A model generated the notes under the pieces. That model saw nothing but the letters and a program-made list of their open reading frames with translations, was not told the DNA's origin and made no database searches. This document shows, piece by piece, positions 7,999-16,749 of a stretch of DNA of 64,000 nt. The stretch spans positions 1 to 64,000 of the forward strand of contig DVKX01000091.1 in NCBI GenBank assembly GCA_018715805.1. Reading direction: 5' to 3'. The first letter of the stretch is position 1. Each line of letters begins with the position of its first letter. This DNA comes from Candidatus Faecousia intestinigallinarum. Lineage in GTDB: Bacteria > Bacillota > Clostridia > Oscillospirales > Oscillospiraceae. A program made the position numbers and the translations under genes.

Positions 7999-8424
7999 AT
8001 GGAAACACAGATTGCTCAAAAAGTAGGGGCACTAAAAACAAACAGAGGGTTCATCAAATATCTTCTGCTGTCAACGATCACATTTGGGATCTATCACATT
8101 GTGATTATGTCCTCGATTTCAACCGACATCAACACCATTGCCAGCCGGCACGATGGGAAGAAAACGATGCATTACTGTTTGCTGTATTTTTTGGTTTCTT
8201 GGATCACGTTGTTTATTGGCAATTTGGTGTGGTATCACAATCTTTCTAAGCGAATTGAAGATGAACTGAAAAGGCGCAACATTACCTATTCTTTTGGCGT
8301 CATGTCCTACTGGGGATGGAACTTGCTTGGCCTATTGATTGCAATTGGCCCGCTTGTATATAAGTATAAGCTGTTCAAAGCGATGAATCTTTTGTCTGAG
8401 AATTATAATACAAACGGTTGCTAA
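7999..8424 (+). CDS. DUF4234-like membrane protein
   Basis: The 141-residue protein shows the DUF4234 pattern: a short polar N-terminus, R-G-F-I-K-Y-L-L-L, TFGIYHI, a second helix around LLYFLVSWITLFIGNLVWYH, then a helix after YSFGVMSYWGWN. Function of the family is unknown. ATG 7999 is preferred to the TTG at 7981 because GAAAGGAAG lies in front of it. It belongs to the same run of small accessory genes and has lower GC than the glycan genes around. Confidence 0.65.
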   Translation: METQIAQKVGALKTNRGFIKYLLLSTITFGIYHIVIMSSISTDINTIASRHDGKKTMHYCLLYFLVSWITLFIGNLVWYHNLSKRIEDELKRRNITYSFGVMSYWGWNLLGLLIAIGPLVYKYKLFKAMNLLSENYNTNGC

Positions 8425-8506
8425 AGCGTGCAATCCTTTTGTATACCGTCCGATTTGGCTGTTGTTTCTATGCCATACGGGCGGCGTGGAGAAAGGAGGG
8501 AAAGCT

Positions 8507-8749
8507 TTGGAGATTCCATTTGGAGGGATTATATGTGTATTATATGCGGTTTGCTATGTTACGGTTGGAATCACTGGCGCCAGAAGGTTCGCGGATAATT
8601 ATTTAGAGAAGTTATTTATGAAACCGAAGCTGTGGTGGCTTCGATATGTGCTCATTGCCATTTTGGCGTTTGGTTTTGCATACATAGAATTTGCACGCCT
8701 GATAATCACTGGTATTCTGAAAGTGATACAGTTTATGATGAGGGGTTAA
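8507..8749 (+). CDS. Small two-helix membrane protein, unknown
   Basis: The frame encodes about 80 residues from TTG 8507, which has AAAGGAGGG (8492-8500) at ideal spacing; a longer start at 8462 has no such site. Two membrane helices are visible (about 5-25 and 43-65). The basic loop between them contains KLFMKPKLWWLRY. I recognise no family. It lies between the DUF4234-like gene and the JAMM-domain gene. Confidence 0.5.
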   Translation: MEIPFGGIICVLYAVCYVTVGITGARRFADNYLEKLFMKPKLWWLRYVLIAILAFGFAYIEFARLIITGILKVIQFMMRG

Positions 8750-8761
8750 CGCATTTTCTTT

Positions 8762-9220
8762 GTGTTATTTTATGGTTGTGAAGCTATTCCGCTTATGATG
8801 ATTCAGAAACATATTTATTGGAAGCTGTTGAATTCCGTGCCCACGGCACCGCCAGAAGCCGGGGGAATCCTGGGCAGTGTGAATGGCATTGTTTGCGCAT
8901 ACCAAATGGATATCGGATATTTTGCTGGGCGCGGATGCTTTTATTCCCCCAATACAAGTTTTCTAAATTCCCACATAAAGAAATGGCAAGAGCAGGGCAT
9001 TCAATTTTGCGGTATATTTCACACGCATTTTTTCGGGGTGCAAACCCTATCGGATGGGGATGCCTGGTATATTCGCGCAATTATGCAAGCAATGCCACGC
9101 TGTATTCATCAATTATACTTTCCGATTGTTGTACTGCCGGAAAAGGAAATCGTGTCATATTTCGCAATACATAACGGAGAGATGGTTGAGATCAGAAACG
9201 ATGTCTTGCGCATTGTATGA
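8762..9220 (+). CDS. JAB/MPN (JAMM) metalloprotease-like protein
   Basis: The 152-residue protein has a complete JAMM motif: Glu32 in PEAGGILG, then His87-x-His89, seven residues, Ser97 and Asp100 (FHTHFFGVQTLSDGD). These residues bind zinc and activate water in de-ubiquitinase-like and RadC/Mec-like enzymes, so catalysis is plausible. Bacterial JAMM proteins often trim or release small proteins, so a substrate encoded nearby is possible. The start is uncertain: GTG 8762 opens the frame, while ATG 8795 or 8798 would also keep the motif; none has a clear ribosome site. The next gene, a tiny Cys-rich protein, follows within 15 bases. Confidence 0.75.
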   Translation: MLFYGCEAIPLMMIQKHIYWKLLNSVPTAPPEAGGILGSVNGIVCAYQMDIGYFAGRGCFYSPNTSFLNSHIKKWQEQGIQFCGIFHTHFFGVQTLSDGDAWYIRAIMQAMPRCIHQLYFPIVVLPEKEIVSYFAIHNGEMVEIRNDVLRIV

Positions 9221-9234
9221 AAGGAGGAATATCT

Positions 9235-9414
9235 GTGGAATCTGAATTTGAAATCAAATTGCCAGAGGGGACTTTCTTTGGCAACTGCCGCAATTGCCGG
9301 TATGCCGACTGGAATGATACCGATTCGAGTGGAAGAGTTTACTGCGACGGCGGCTATGGTGGGTATAATCGTCCCAGTGACAGAAACGGTTGCAATTATT
9401 GGAGAGAGGGCTAA
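9235..9414 (+). CDS. Small Cys-rich protein, unknown
   Basis: The 59-residue protein begins at GTG 9235, which has AAAGGAGG (9219-9226) at good spacing. It contains FGNCRNCRYADW, then RVYCDGGYGG and a C-terminal NGCNYWREG. The four Cys suggest a zinc or disulfide knot, and CRNCRY resembles small Cys-patch domains of unknown role. It lies 15 bases after the JAMM gene, so the two are probably co-expressed. It may be the partner or substrate of that enzyme; that is inference. Confidence 0.55.
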   Translation: MESEFEIKLPEGTFFGNCRNCRYADWNDTDSSGRVYCDGGYGGYNRPSDRNGCNYWREG

Positions 9415-9461
9415 CGGTACTTTTCCATTGTAATTGTTTGCGGAATCCCCCAATCAGGAGT

Positions 9462-9491
9462 TCAGCCCGGGTACGGAAGTACCCGGGCTGA
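9462..9491. terminator. Bidirectional terminator between convergent genes
   Basis: A perfect 13-bp stem (TCAGCCCGGGTAC and its complement) around GGAA lies between the rightward small genes and the leftward GH3 gene. It can serve both strands. Confidence 0.85.
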
Positions 9492-9511
9492 TGTTGTATT
9501 GCTCGTTGCTG

Positions 9512-11725
9512 TTATAATTGGAAGGAGCCGCGTAGGAATTCCTGGCCGTTGTCGCACAAGTACCAGGCGATTTCCCCGGGAACCGGCCGGAAGCGCATGG
9601 CACTGTCCCACTGCCCCAGACTCTCCGCCGGGATAGCAATGGTCAAGCGCTTACTTTCCCCTGCCTCCAGCCACACCTTGGTGAAGCCGCATAGCTGCCG
9701 TATCCGGGAGGTGGCGACCCCCTGGAGCCGATGGAGATAGAGCTGAGGCACCGCCCAGCCGCCCCGTGCACCGGTATTGGTCAGGGAGAAAGCTACCTGG
9801 CGGCTGTCTGCCGATAGCAGGGAATAGGCAAAGCAGGTATAGCTGAGACCGCAGCCAAAGGAGAACTGGGGCTGCAACGCATCGTAATAGGCCATGGGGC
9901 GGTAGGAATCCTTGGCGTTGTAGTAAACCGGCAGCTGCCCCGCCTGGTCGGGCAGGGAGACGCAGAGCCGTCCGGCCGGCTCCCGCAGGCCTAGGAGCAG
10001 GCGGGCAATGGCTTCGCCCCCGGTGGGGCCGGGATAGAAGCAGCAGAGGATGGCATCGGAGTACTGGGCAATTTCTGCCATTTCATAGGGGCGCCCGGCA
10101 ATAAGGACGGTAATCACCGTTTTTCCCGCTGCTTTCAGCCGGCGCAGCAGCTCCAGCTGCTCGCCAGGGAGCCGCAGCGTCGCTGTATCCACATTTTCTC
10201 CGCAGTCCATGGTAATATCCTGCTGATACTTCATGGCGCCGTTGCTGTCAAATTCTCCTGCCAGGGCAAAACGGCTGGAGGTGCCTCCCACCGCCGCGAT
10301 TACGGTATCGCACCCGCGCAGAGCTTCCAGAGCGGCGGGAATATCCGCTGCGCCGAACATCCCGCAGCCCGGGTGATAGCACAGGGAGGTTCCCTGCTCC
10401 GGGAGCAGCGCCTCCAGCCCCTGGCGCAGAGTGACGCCGCCCCGCACGGGCGGGGTATAATCTCCCAGCTGATTGTAAATGGCGTCCGCGTTGGGACCGG
10501 TGAGTCCTAGGACTTTCATGGGAGGCAAAGGCAGGCAATCGCTGTTTTTCAGCAGCACCGGGGTGTGTTCTGCCAGGGTTTTCACCTGGGGGTATTGTTC
10601 CGGGGTATATTGCTGCCAATGGTTGTTTTCCGGCACATAGGGATGCTCAAACAGTCCCCGACGGAACTTCAGGGTTAGGACGCGCAGGACGGCGTTGTCC
10701 ACCGTGGCCTCGTCTGTGCGCTCCTGGGCGATGGCTTCCTCCAGGCGGGCAAAGCCGGTGTCCCAAAGCCCCATGTCCACACCGGCGTTCAGTGCCAGTG
10801 CTCCGGAGGCGGCGCGGTTGCCGGTGACGGCGTCCAGCTGATCGATGGCCACACCGTCGGACATTACAAAGCCCTGGAATCCATATTCTTCCCGCAGAAG
10901 TTCGGTGAGCAGCCAGCGGTTGGCATGGCAGTAAATACCGTCGATCTCGTTATAAGCGGCCATAAAACCGGAAACCCCGGCTTCCACGCAGGCTTTTACC
11001 GGGGGCAGGTGAATTTCCCGCAGTTCCCGGAGGCCAATCCGGGCAGCGCTGGCATTCACACCGCCGGTGGTCTCTCCTTGGGCGCAGAGATGCTTGGCCA
11101 CCACATCTACCCCCTGGCTTTGGATAGCCTGCACCAGGGCTTGCGCCATCTGGGAGGCCAGATAGGGATCTTCTCCAAAGCACTCCTCGCTGCGCCCCCA
11201 CCGGGGATCCCGGAGTATGTCCAGCATGGATACCAGCGCCAGATCCACGCCCATAGCGGCCAGCTGCTTTCCGCAGATCTGCGCCGCCTGTGCCAACAAT
11301 TCCGGAGCAAAGGAGCAGCCGGAGGCCAGATTCACCGGCAGCAGATAACCGTCCAGCGCTTGGTGCCCGTGGGGGCACTCGGAACTGAACAGCACGGGGA
11401 TGCCCAGACGAGAATGCTCCAGGACGTATTTCTGCACTTCATTGCGGACTTTGGGGGCAAGCACCCCGTCCAGCCCGGTGTCAAAATCCTTTCCAGACCA
11501 GGGATCTGCCCGATGGAGGCCATAGAGCGCCCCCAGGCCGCCGTAGCGCGCCACCTCCGCTGTAAATTCCTCTGTAAATGTTACCTCCTGCCCCTGGCGA
11601 TGGTAAATGCCGAAGCCATAGAGCCGCTGGGTCAGCTGCCCGATCTTTTCCCGCAGAGTCATCCGGGAGAGAAGATCCGCCGCTCGGGCTTCCGGAGAAA
11701 GGTTTGGATTCTGATATGCTTCCAT
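9512..11725 (-). CDS. GH3 family glycoside hydrolase (beta-glucosidase-like)
   Basis: The 737-residue protein has a GH3 barrel (about 15-330), an alpha/beta sandwich (about 375-590) and a C-terminal fibronectin-like domain. The nucleophile Asp290 is in FVMSDGVAIDQ. The usual KHFAGHG segment is KHLCAQGETTGG here, a moderate departure. There is no signal peptide, so it should act inside the cell. GH3 enzymes remove terminal beta-linked glucose, xylose, GlcNAc or similar sugars; specificity cannot be read from sequence alone. ATG 11725 is chosen because GAGGTG precedes it. A 12-residue longer form from 11737 is not supported. It is the last gene of the leftward transporter operon. Confidence 0.85.
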   Translation of the reverse strand: MEAYQNPNLSPEARAADLLSRMTLREKIGQLTQRLYGFGIYHRQGQEVTFTEEFTAEVARYGGLGALYGLHRADPWSGKDFDTGLDGVLAPKVRNEVQKYVLEHSRLGIPVLFSSECPHGHQALDGYLLPVNLASGCSFAPELLAQAAQICGKQLAAMGVDLALVSMLDILRDPRWGRSEECFGEDPYLASQMAQALVQAIQSQGVDVVAKHLCAQGETTGGVNASAARIGLRELREIHLPPVKACVEAGVSGFMAAYNEIDGIYCHANRWLLTELLREEYGFQGFVMSDGVAIDQLDAVTGNRAASGALALNAGVDMGLWDTGFARLEEAIAQERTDEATVDNAVLRVLTLKFRRGLFEHPYVPENNHWQQYTPEQYPQVKTLAEHTPVLLKNSDCLPLPPMKVLGLTGPNADAIYNQLGDYTPPVRGGVTLRQGLEALLPEQGTSLCYHPGCGMFGAADIPAALEALRGCDTVIAAVGGTSSRFALAGEFDSNGAMKYQQDITMDCGENVDTATLRLPGEQLELLRRLKAAGKTVITVLIAGRPYEMAEIAQYSDAILCCFYPGPTGGEAIARLLLGLREPAGRLCVSLPDQAGQLPVYYNAKDSYRPMAYYDALQPQFSFGCGLSYTCFAYSLLSADSRQVAFSLTNTGARGGWAVPQLYLHRLQGVATSRIRQLCGFTKVWLEAGESKRLTIAIPAESLGQWDSAMRFRPVPGEIAWYLCDNGQEFLRGSFQL

Positions 11726-11747
11726 AAAACACCTCAAATTGCAAAAT

Positions 11748-11767
11748 GGGGCGGCTGAGGCCGCCCC
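11748..11767 (-). terminator. Stem-loop between GH38 and GH3 genes
   Basis: GGGGCGGC pairs with GCCGCCCC around a four-base loop. On the minus strand it is followed by ATTTTG. It may reduce read-through from the GH38 gene into the GH3 gene or protect the upstream mRNA end. Confidence 0.55.
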
Positions 11768-11780
11768 ATAATTGGATTGT

Positions 11781-14700
11781 TTACCGCAGGAGGATGGTCT
11801 TGATCTCGTAGGGCTTGATGGTAAAGGTTACCTTACCGTCTACGATGGGCAGTTCCTCCTCTACTTCCTCCAGCAGATTGGTGCTGTAGGCATGGGCAGC
11901 GGCGGCGGGAACGTGCAGCGTGGTCTTGGTACGGGCATTTTCGCACTCATACAGACGCAGCACAGTACCCTCGCCGTCCTCGGCCTGCTTCACCGTCTCC
12001 AGCACCACGTTGCGGGGCTCCACGCTGGCATAGCTGAACTGCTTGCCGGGAACGCCGCCCTGCACCGCGTAGGCGGGCTGGTTCAGGTTGTAGGACTCCT
12101 GCACAGTGTTGGCGCTCTTCCAGGTACCGGCATGGGGATACAGGGAGTAGGTGAAATAGTGCATCTCCACATCGGCGTTGGGGTTTGGCTCCACGCCGCA
12201 CTTGATCAGAGTCAGCGCCACAGTGCCGTCGTTGATGGAGTGGCCGTACTTGCAGTCGTTGAGCAGGCTCACGCCGTAGTTGCCTTCGGAGAAGTCCATC
12301 CACTTCTGGCCGCAGCTTTCGAAGCGCGCCTTGTCCCAGGAAGTGTTGGTGTGGGTCTTGCGGGTCACGTTGCCGAACTGCACGTCGAAGGTCGCCTCGT
12401 CGGAATGGACATCCACGGGGAACTCCACCTTCAGCAGATGCTGATGCTCTTTCCAGTCAACCACATTCTCAAAGTCAATGCGGCGGCTGTCCGCGTAGAA
12501 GTGGATCTTCTGACGGATGGTGCTCAGGCTGCAGCGATACTCCACTTCCAGCGTGGTGCGCACAGGGCCTTCCTCCGTCCAGCGCATAGCCACCAGGTCG
12601 TTCACCGGCCAGGACTTTTCGGTGTAGTACATATCCACGTCCCAGTTGTCAAAGTAGATGGGCTTGTCCTCGTAGAGACGGAACTGGTTGCCGGCTTTGC
12701 CGGACTTCAATACCTCGCGGTCGTTCTCCTTGTCGAAGATGGAGGTAAAGTTGCCGTTCTCATCCAGCACGATGGAATAGAAGGGCGTTTCCAAATGATA
12801 ATCATCGGTGCGGGTGAAGGGGCTGGCCGCAATGGCCTCCGTCTTGGCCAGGGTCTTGTAACCCTTGGAAGGAAGATCCTTCAGATAGGCCACGGCGCCG
12901 TCCTGCGTCTGCTGCACAGGGAACACATTACCATTTTCATCCCGCAGGGCGGAGGCGTCCACGCTGCCCAGATTCACGATGTCGTCACGCTGGAAGCCCA
13001 GGGTATTGAACACGGTCACGCCGTCGCCCTCGCCGGTGAGCGCTGCCAGCCGCTGATGGATGAGGCCGGTGACTTCCTCCGCCAGCTGCGCATATTCCAC
13101 CTTGGTCACGTCATAAACTTCCGCGATGGAGGAGCCGGGGAGGATGTCGTGGAACTGGTTCAGCAGAATAATATCCCGCCACAGCCGGGTATCCTCCTCG
13201 GCCGGGTAGTTGCCGGTCAGCACGCCCAGCAGCTCCAGATCCATCATCATGAACTCGCTCTTCCGGTTGCCCCGTTTGTTGCGCGCCATAGAGGTGTAGG
13301 TGCCGCGGTGGTACTCAAAGTAGAACTCGCCCTCCCAAGTATCCAGATGGGGGTTGTTCTTAACGCGTGCATTGAGTTCGTCGAAGTACACGCGGGCAGT
13401 CTCCTGCCGCACCATGGGAATCCCCTTTACGCCCTTTTCCATACGCTTGGAGGTTTCCAGCATCCAGCGGGTGGGGCCGCCGCCGCCGTCGCCATAGCCA
13501 TAGGAGATCAGGATGTCATTGTTGATCTCCTTGTTCTGGTAACGGGTCCAGCCGCCCATGATGGAGCCGGGGTGGAGCTTGCCGTTGTAAGTAGTGAAGA
13601 AGTTCTGCTTGGGATCCTGCTCCTCATCCACGGTGGTGATCAGGTGGGTCAGCACTTCGCTGCCGTCGATGCCCCGCCAGATGAAAGTATCGTTGGGAAT
13701 CTTGTTGATCTGGTTCCAAGCCAGTTTCGTGGTCATGAAGTAATCCACACCGGACTTCTTCATGATCTGAGGCAGGGCGCCGGAGTAGCCGAACACGTCG
13801 GGCAGCCAAAGGATCTTGTTGTCCCGGCCAAACTCCTCCCGGAAGAAACGCTTGCCGTACAGGAACTGCCGCACCAGGGACTCGCCGGAGGTCAGGTTGC
13901 AGTCGGCTTCCAGCCACATACCGCCTTCCACCTCCCAGCGACCCTCCGCCACGCGCTCCTTGATCTTGGCATACAGCTCGGGGTAGCGCTGCTTCAGGAA
14001 GTAGTACAGGACGGGCTGGCTGGACATGAACTTATAGTTGGGGTACTCCTCCATCAGCTTGAGCACAGTGGCAAAGGAGCGCACCACCTTTTCCCGGGTC
14101 TGGGCGACCGTCCACCACCATGCCACATCGATGTGGGTGTGGCCAATGCAGGTGGCGATCACGTCGGCGTGGCCGCCCATCTTCTCGTACAAATTCTCGG
14201 TAAGATAGGCCTGCGCCTGACGCAGGGTGGTGTAGAAAGCTTCGGAGTAGGGCTGGCGCATATCCAGCATATTGATGGCATTGTTCATCACGGTGCGGAT
14301 ATCCAGCCGGGTCTTGTCGTCATCCTCCATACGCTTGAAAGCCTGCAGGGGGATGAGCAGGTCGTAGTAGAAGTGATTGATTTCCTCATCCATGGTGAAG
14401 AGGGTGGCCAGGAAGTTGAACTCATGGTGCAGCGTGCCGGTATAGGCCTGGATGTCGATGTGCAGCACCTCTCCAGCCTTGCCCTTTTCCCGCAGCAGCA
14501 CTTCCCGGTGGTGCATATCTGCACCCTGCACCACCTCGCCGTTCACAAATACCAGGAACTGGGGATTCTTGCCGTCGTCCCACTCCTCGATCTGGGTGTG
14601 GATCTTGAACCAGACGGACTCGCCCTCCATGTCCTCGGGGACGGTGATGGTGCTGCGGAACCAGTAATGCTCGCCGGGGATACCCTTGAAGTCCGTCTTC

Positions 14701-14927
14701 ATGCCCACGAACTTGCCCTCGAACTGGTCGGAACCATTGAACTGGGCATACCAGTGCATATTCCGGCAATCAAACTTCTCCCAGGGTGTGGCGGAGGCTT
14801 CTGCCTCTTCCGGGCGGAAGAACTGACCGTGCTTGTACTCCCAGTCGGGAAGGTCATGGATGTTCCGCGTGCGGAACTGACCCATTTGGTTGCAGATGAC
14901 CTGGATTCTTTGGTCGATAAAGTACAT
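11781..14927 (-). CDS. GH38 family alpha-mannosidase
   Basis: The protein of about 1048 residues has the GH38 active-site segments HTHIDVAWWW (His and Asp at about 265-267 bind zinc) and WLPDVFGYSG (nucleophile Asp378). It also has an N-terminal beta-domain with GEHYWFRSTITVPE, and C-terminal beta-sandwich domains. GH38 enzymes remove alpha-mannose from N-glycans and related structures. No signal peptide is seen, so it acts on imported oligosaccharides. The frame is open upstream to 15065, but ATG 14927, with GAGGG ahead of it, aligns with the usual start MYFIDQRI. It follows the binding-protein gene and is probably co-transcribed with it, modulated by a hairpin at 15069-15100. Confidence 0.9.
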   Translation of the reverse strand: MYFIDQRIQVICNQMGQFRTRNIHDLPDWEYKHGQFFRPEEAEASATPWEKFDCRNMHWYAQFNGSDQFEGKFVGMKTDFKGIPGEHYWFRSTITVPEDMEGESVWFKIHTQIEEWDDGKNPQFLVFVNGEVVQGADMHHREVLLREKGKAGEVLHIDIQAYTGTLHHEFNFLATLFTMDEEINHFYYDLLIPLQAFKRMEDDDKTRLDIRTVMNNAINMLDMRQPYSEAFYTTLRQAQAYLTENLYEKMGGHADVIATCIGHTHIDVAWWWTVAQTREKVVRSFATVLKLMEEYPNYKFMSSQPVLYYFLKQRYPELYAKIKERVAEGRWEVEGGMWLEADCNLTSGESLVRQFLYGKRFFREEFGRDNKILWLPDVFGYSGALPQIMKKSGVDYFMTTKLAWNQINKIPNDTFIWRGIDGSEVLTHLITTVDEEQDPKQNFFTTYNGKLHPGSIMGGWTRYQNKEINNDILISYGYGDGGGGPTRWMLETSKRMEKGVKGIPMVRQETARVYFDELNARVKNNPHLDTWEGEFYFEYHRGTYTSMARNKRGNRKSEFMMMDLELLGVLTGNYPAEEDTRLWRDIILLNQFHDILPGSSIAEVYDVTKVEYAQLAEEVTGLIHQRLAALTGEGDGVTVFNTLGFQRDDIVNLGSVDASALRDENGNVFPVQQTQDGAVAYLKDLPSKGYKTLAKTEAIAASPFTRTDDYHLETPFYSIVLDENGNFTSIFDKENDREVLKSGKAGNQFRLYEDKPIYFDNWDVDMYYTEKSWPVNDLVAMRWTEEGPVRTTLEVEYRCSLSTIRQKIHFYADSRRIDFENVVDWKEHQHLLKVEFPVDVHSDEATFDVQFGNVTRKTHTNTSWDKARFESCGQKWMDFSEGNYGVSLLNDCKYGHSINDGTVALTLIKCGVEPNPNADVEMHYFTYSLYPHAGTWKSANTVQESYNLNQPAYAVQGGVPGKQFSYASVEPRNVVLETVKQAEDGEGTVLRLYECENARTKTTLHVPAAAAHAYSTNLLEEVEEELPIVDGKVTFTIKPYEIKTILLR

Positions 14928-15068
14928 AAATTGTGCCCTCGCAGTCTGTCCTTTATAAAATGCGTTATTTCTATCAACGATCTGTTGATAGGCCAGAGCC
15001 TCCGCCGCACGCGGGGGTTTTGGCCTGTCAACAGCGCGAAAAGCACTTGGCGGATTACGCCACAAAGT

Positions 15069-15100
15069 GGGGCAGATACAATCAAAGCTGTATCTGCCCC
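15069..15100 (-). other. Perfect stem-loop between binding-protein and GH38 genes
   Basis: GGGGCAGATACA pairs perfectly with TGTATCTGCCCC around an eight-base loop. No strong T-run follows on the minus strand. In transporter operons such a hairpin after the binding-protein gene often keeps that gene's mRNA more abundant than the downstream part; that role is inferred here. Confidence 0.6.
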
Positions 15101-15136
15101 ACAGGGGGGGTTAGACTAAGTACTTAGCTTGCCGGA

Positions 15137-16669
15137 TTAGCCCTGGGAAGCAATGTATTCGTCCAGCTGACGCTGAGCCTCGGCGATGACCTCATCCAGG
15201 CCGTCGGCGCGCATGGCTTCCAGCATCTGGGGAACGTAAACGTCGGGATCACCAGCGCCAGTCACCAGCATGGGCTTGTATTCCATCCAGGTGGCCACGC
15301 AGGCGGCCAGCTGGCTGGCAACAGGCGTGTTGTCGAAGTAGAAGCCCAGAGCCGGGGAACGGAGCGCAATCTCATTCTGATGCAGAATCTCAGAGACGGG
15401 ATCGCCCACGTCGGCCTCGTTCCAGGTCATGTGCAGGGTGGAACCCTGGGTGTAAGCAGCGGCCTTCCAGTTGTCGTTCAGCTTGTGGATCTTCTGCATG
15501 CCGTCCACTTCCACATACTCGAAGTGCACGCCTTCGATGCCCCAGGCCAGCATATCGCGCAGCTTGGTGTCGGTGTTGACCAGCTCCAGGAACTTCAGCG
15601 CCATCTCCTTGTTCTGGGAGGAAGCGTTGATGCAGGTGATGGAGCCCTGCACGGTGTCGTTGGAGAGCACGGGGTCGCCAAACTGGGAGACAACGACCTC
15701 AGTGCCGCGGCCTTGACCCCAGCTGCCAGCGTTGGAGGGCCAGCCCTGGGCAACGCCCACACCGGTCATACCGCTGAACTCACCCAGGGTATTGGCGTCG
15801 GAGTTGATGATGCCGTCCTGGAACCAGACGTGCATCTGACGCAGCTGCTCCAGCACGTCTTCCTGCTCGAACACGGAGACAACCTTGGCCTCGCCGGTGT
15901 AGTAGCTGACGCCGATGGCGGGCAGGGTGGAAGCAAAGGCGTCGTAACGGTTGCCGATGATGCAGGAGATGCCGTCCTTATTCATGCCCATGGTGGGACC
16001 CAGGTCGGGATACTTCTCGTTGATGGCGCGAACACCGGGGTCGATTTCAGCCAGGGTGTGGGCGTCGGCATACTCGGGGAAGCACTCGTCAATGACGTTG
16101 ACGATTTCGCCATTCGCATTCTCGTAGTTCTTGGTCCAGATGAAGAAGTTGGTCATGGCGGTGTCCTTGTAAGCGGGGATGCCGTAAATGTGGCCATCAG
16201 CCAGCTGCACGCCCTTCATGTAGTCCTCGGGGATGGTGTCGGTCAGGCCGGGATAGTCGGCCAGCAGATCGGTCAGATCGGCGAAAGCGCCCATCTTCAC
16301 GTCGTTGGCGTAGGTGCTCATGTCGGTGAAAATCAGGTCATAGGGCTCGTTGGTCTGCACGATCATGGTGCGGCGGTCGCCCCAGGTGCCCCAGTCAACC
16401 ACGTTCAGCTGCAGGTGGCAGCCGATCTTCTCTTCCAGGTAAGCGTTCACAACCTCATGCCACTGATCCAGGTCGGGAGACGTGCCGCCGCCAACCTGAT
16501 ACCAGACCAGAGTGGGGATGTCGCCATCGCTGCTGGGAGTAGAGGGGGTGGAATTGTCACCAGACGGGTTGGTGTTGTCAGAGCTTCCGGGAGTCTCAGT
16601 GGGGGCGCAGCCCGCAAACAGGGCGGCGACCATCAGGACAGCCAGAAGCAAAGCAATGATTCTCTTCAC
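15137..16669 (-). CDS. CUT1 ABC transporter substrate-binding lipoprotein
   Basis: The 510-residue protein starts with a lipoprotein signal peptide ending in the lipobox LFAGC. A low-complexity Ser/Thr/Asn/Pro linker (to about residue 50) leads into the binding fold, beginning IPTLVWYQVGGG. The C-terminal part resembles the DUF3502 region of LipO/YtcQ-type binding proteins. It would bind an oligosaccharide outside the cell and deliver it to the two permeases encoded just upstream. The neighbouring mannosidases suggest a mannose-containing ligand (inference). The start is GTG at 16669 with TAGGAGGA ahead. No ATP-binding subunit gene is in the window; CUT1 systems often share a housekeeping MsmK-type ATPase. 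Confidence 0.88.
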   Translation of the reverse strand: MKRIIALLLAVLMVAALFAGCAPTETPGSSDNTNPSGDNSTPSTPSSDGDIPTLVWYQVGGGTSPDLDQWHEVVNAYLEEKIGCHLQLNVVDWGTWGDRRTMIVQTNEPYDLIFTDMSTYANDVKMGAFADLTDLLADYPGLTDTIPEDYMKGVQLADGHIYGIPAYKDTAMTNFFIWTKNYENANGEIVNVIDECFPEYADAHTLAEIDPGVRAINEKYPDLGPTMGMNKDGISCIIGNRYDAFASTLPAIGVSYYTGEAKVVSVFEQEDVLEQLRQMHVWFQDGIINSDANTLGEFSGMTGVGVAQGWPSNAGSWGQGRGTEVVVSQFGDPVLSNDTVQGSITCINASSQNKEMALKFLELVNTDTKLRDMLAWGIEGVHFEYVEVDGMQKIHKLNDNWKAAAYTQGSTLHMTWNEADVGDPVSEILHQNEIALRSPALGFYFDNTPVASQLAACVATWMEYKPMLVTGAGDPDVYVPQMLEAMRADGLDEVIAEAQRQLDEYIASQG

Positions 16670-16749
16670 TTTTAGTTCCTCCTAAAGTTTTTTTATTACT
16701 GCGGCCGGCTGCCCGGCCGCAACAATACGGTAAGTAGTCCTTCCGGGAA

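Noticed and set aside
11772-15119. A 1115-codon open frame on the plus strand opposite the GH38 gene
   Set aside because: It is the shadow of a GC-rich, strongly biased gene on the other strand. It lacks a ribosome site and any domain, and the minus-strand GH38 motifs are unmistakable.
15380-16675. A 431-codon plus-strand frame over the binding-protein gene
   Set aside because: Gly/Val/His-rich shadow with no recognisable domain; the minus-strand lipoprotein is clear.
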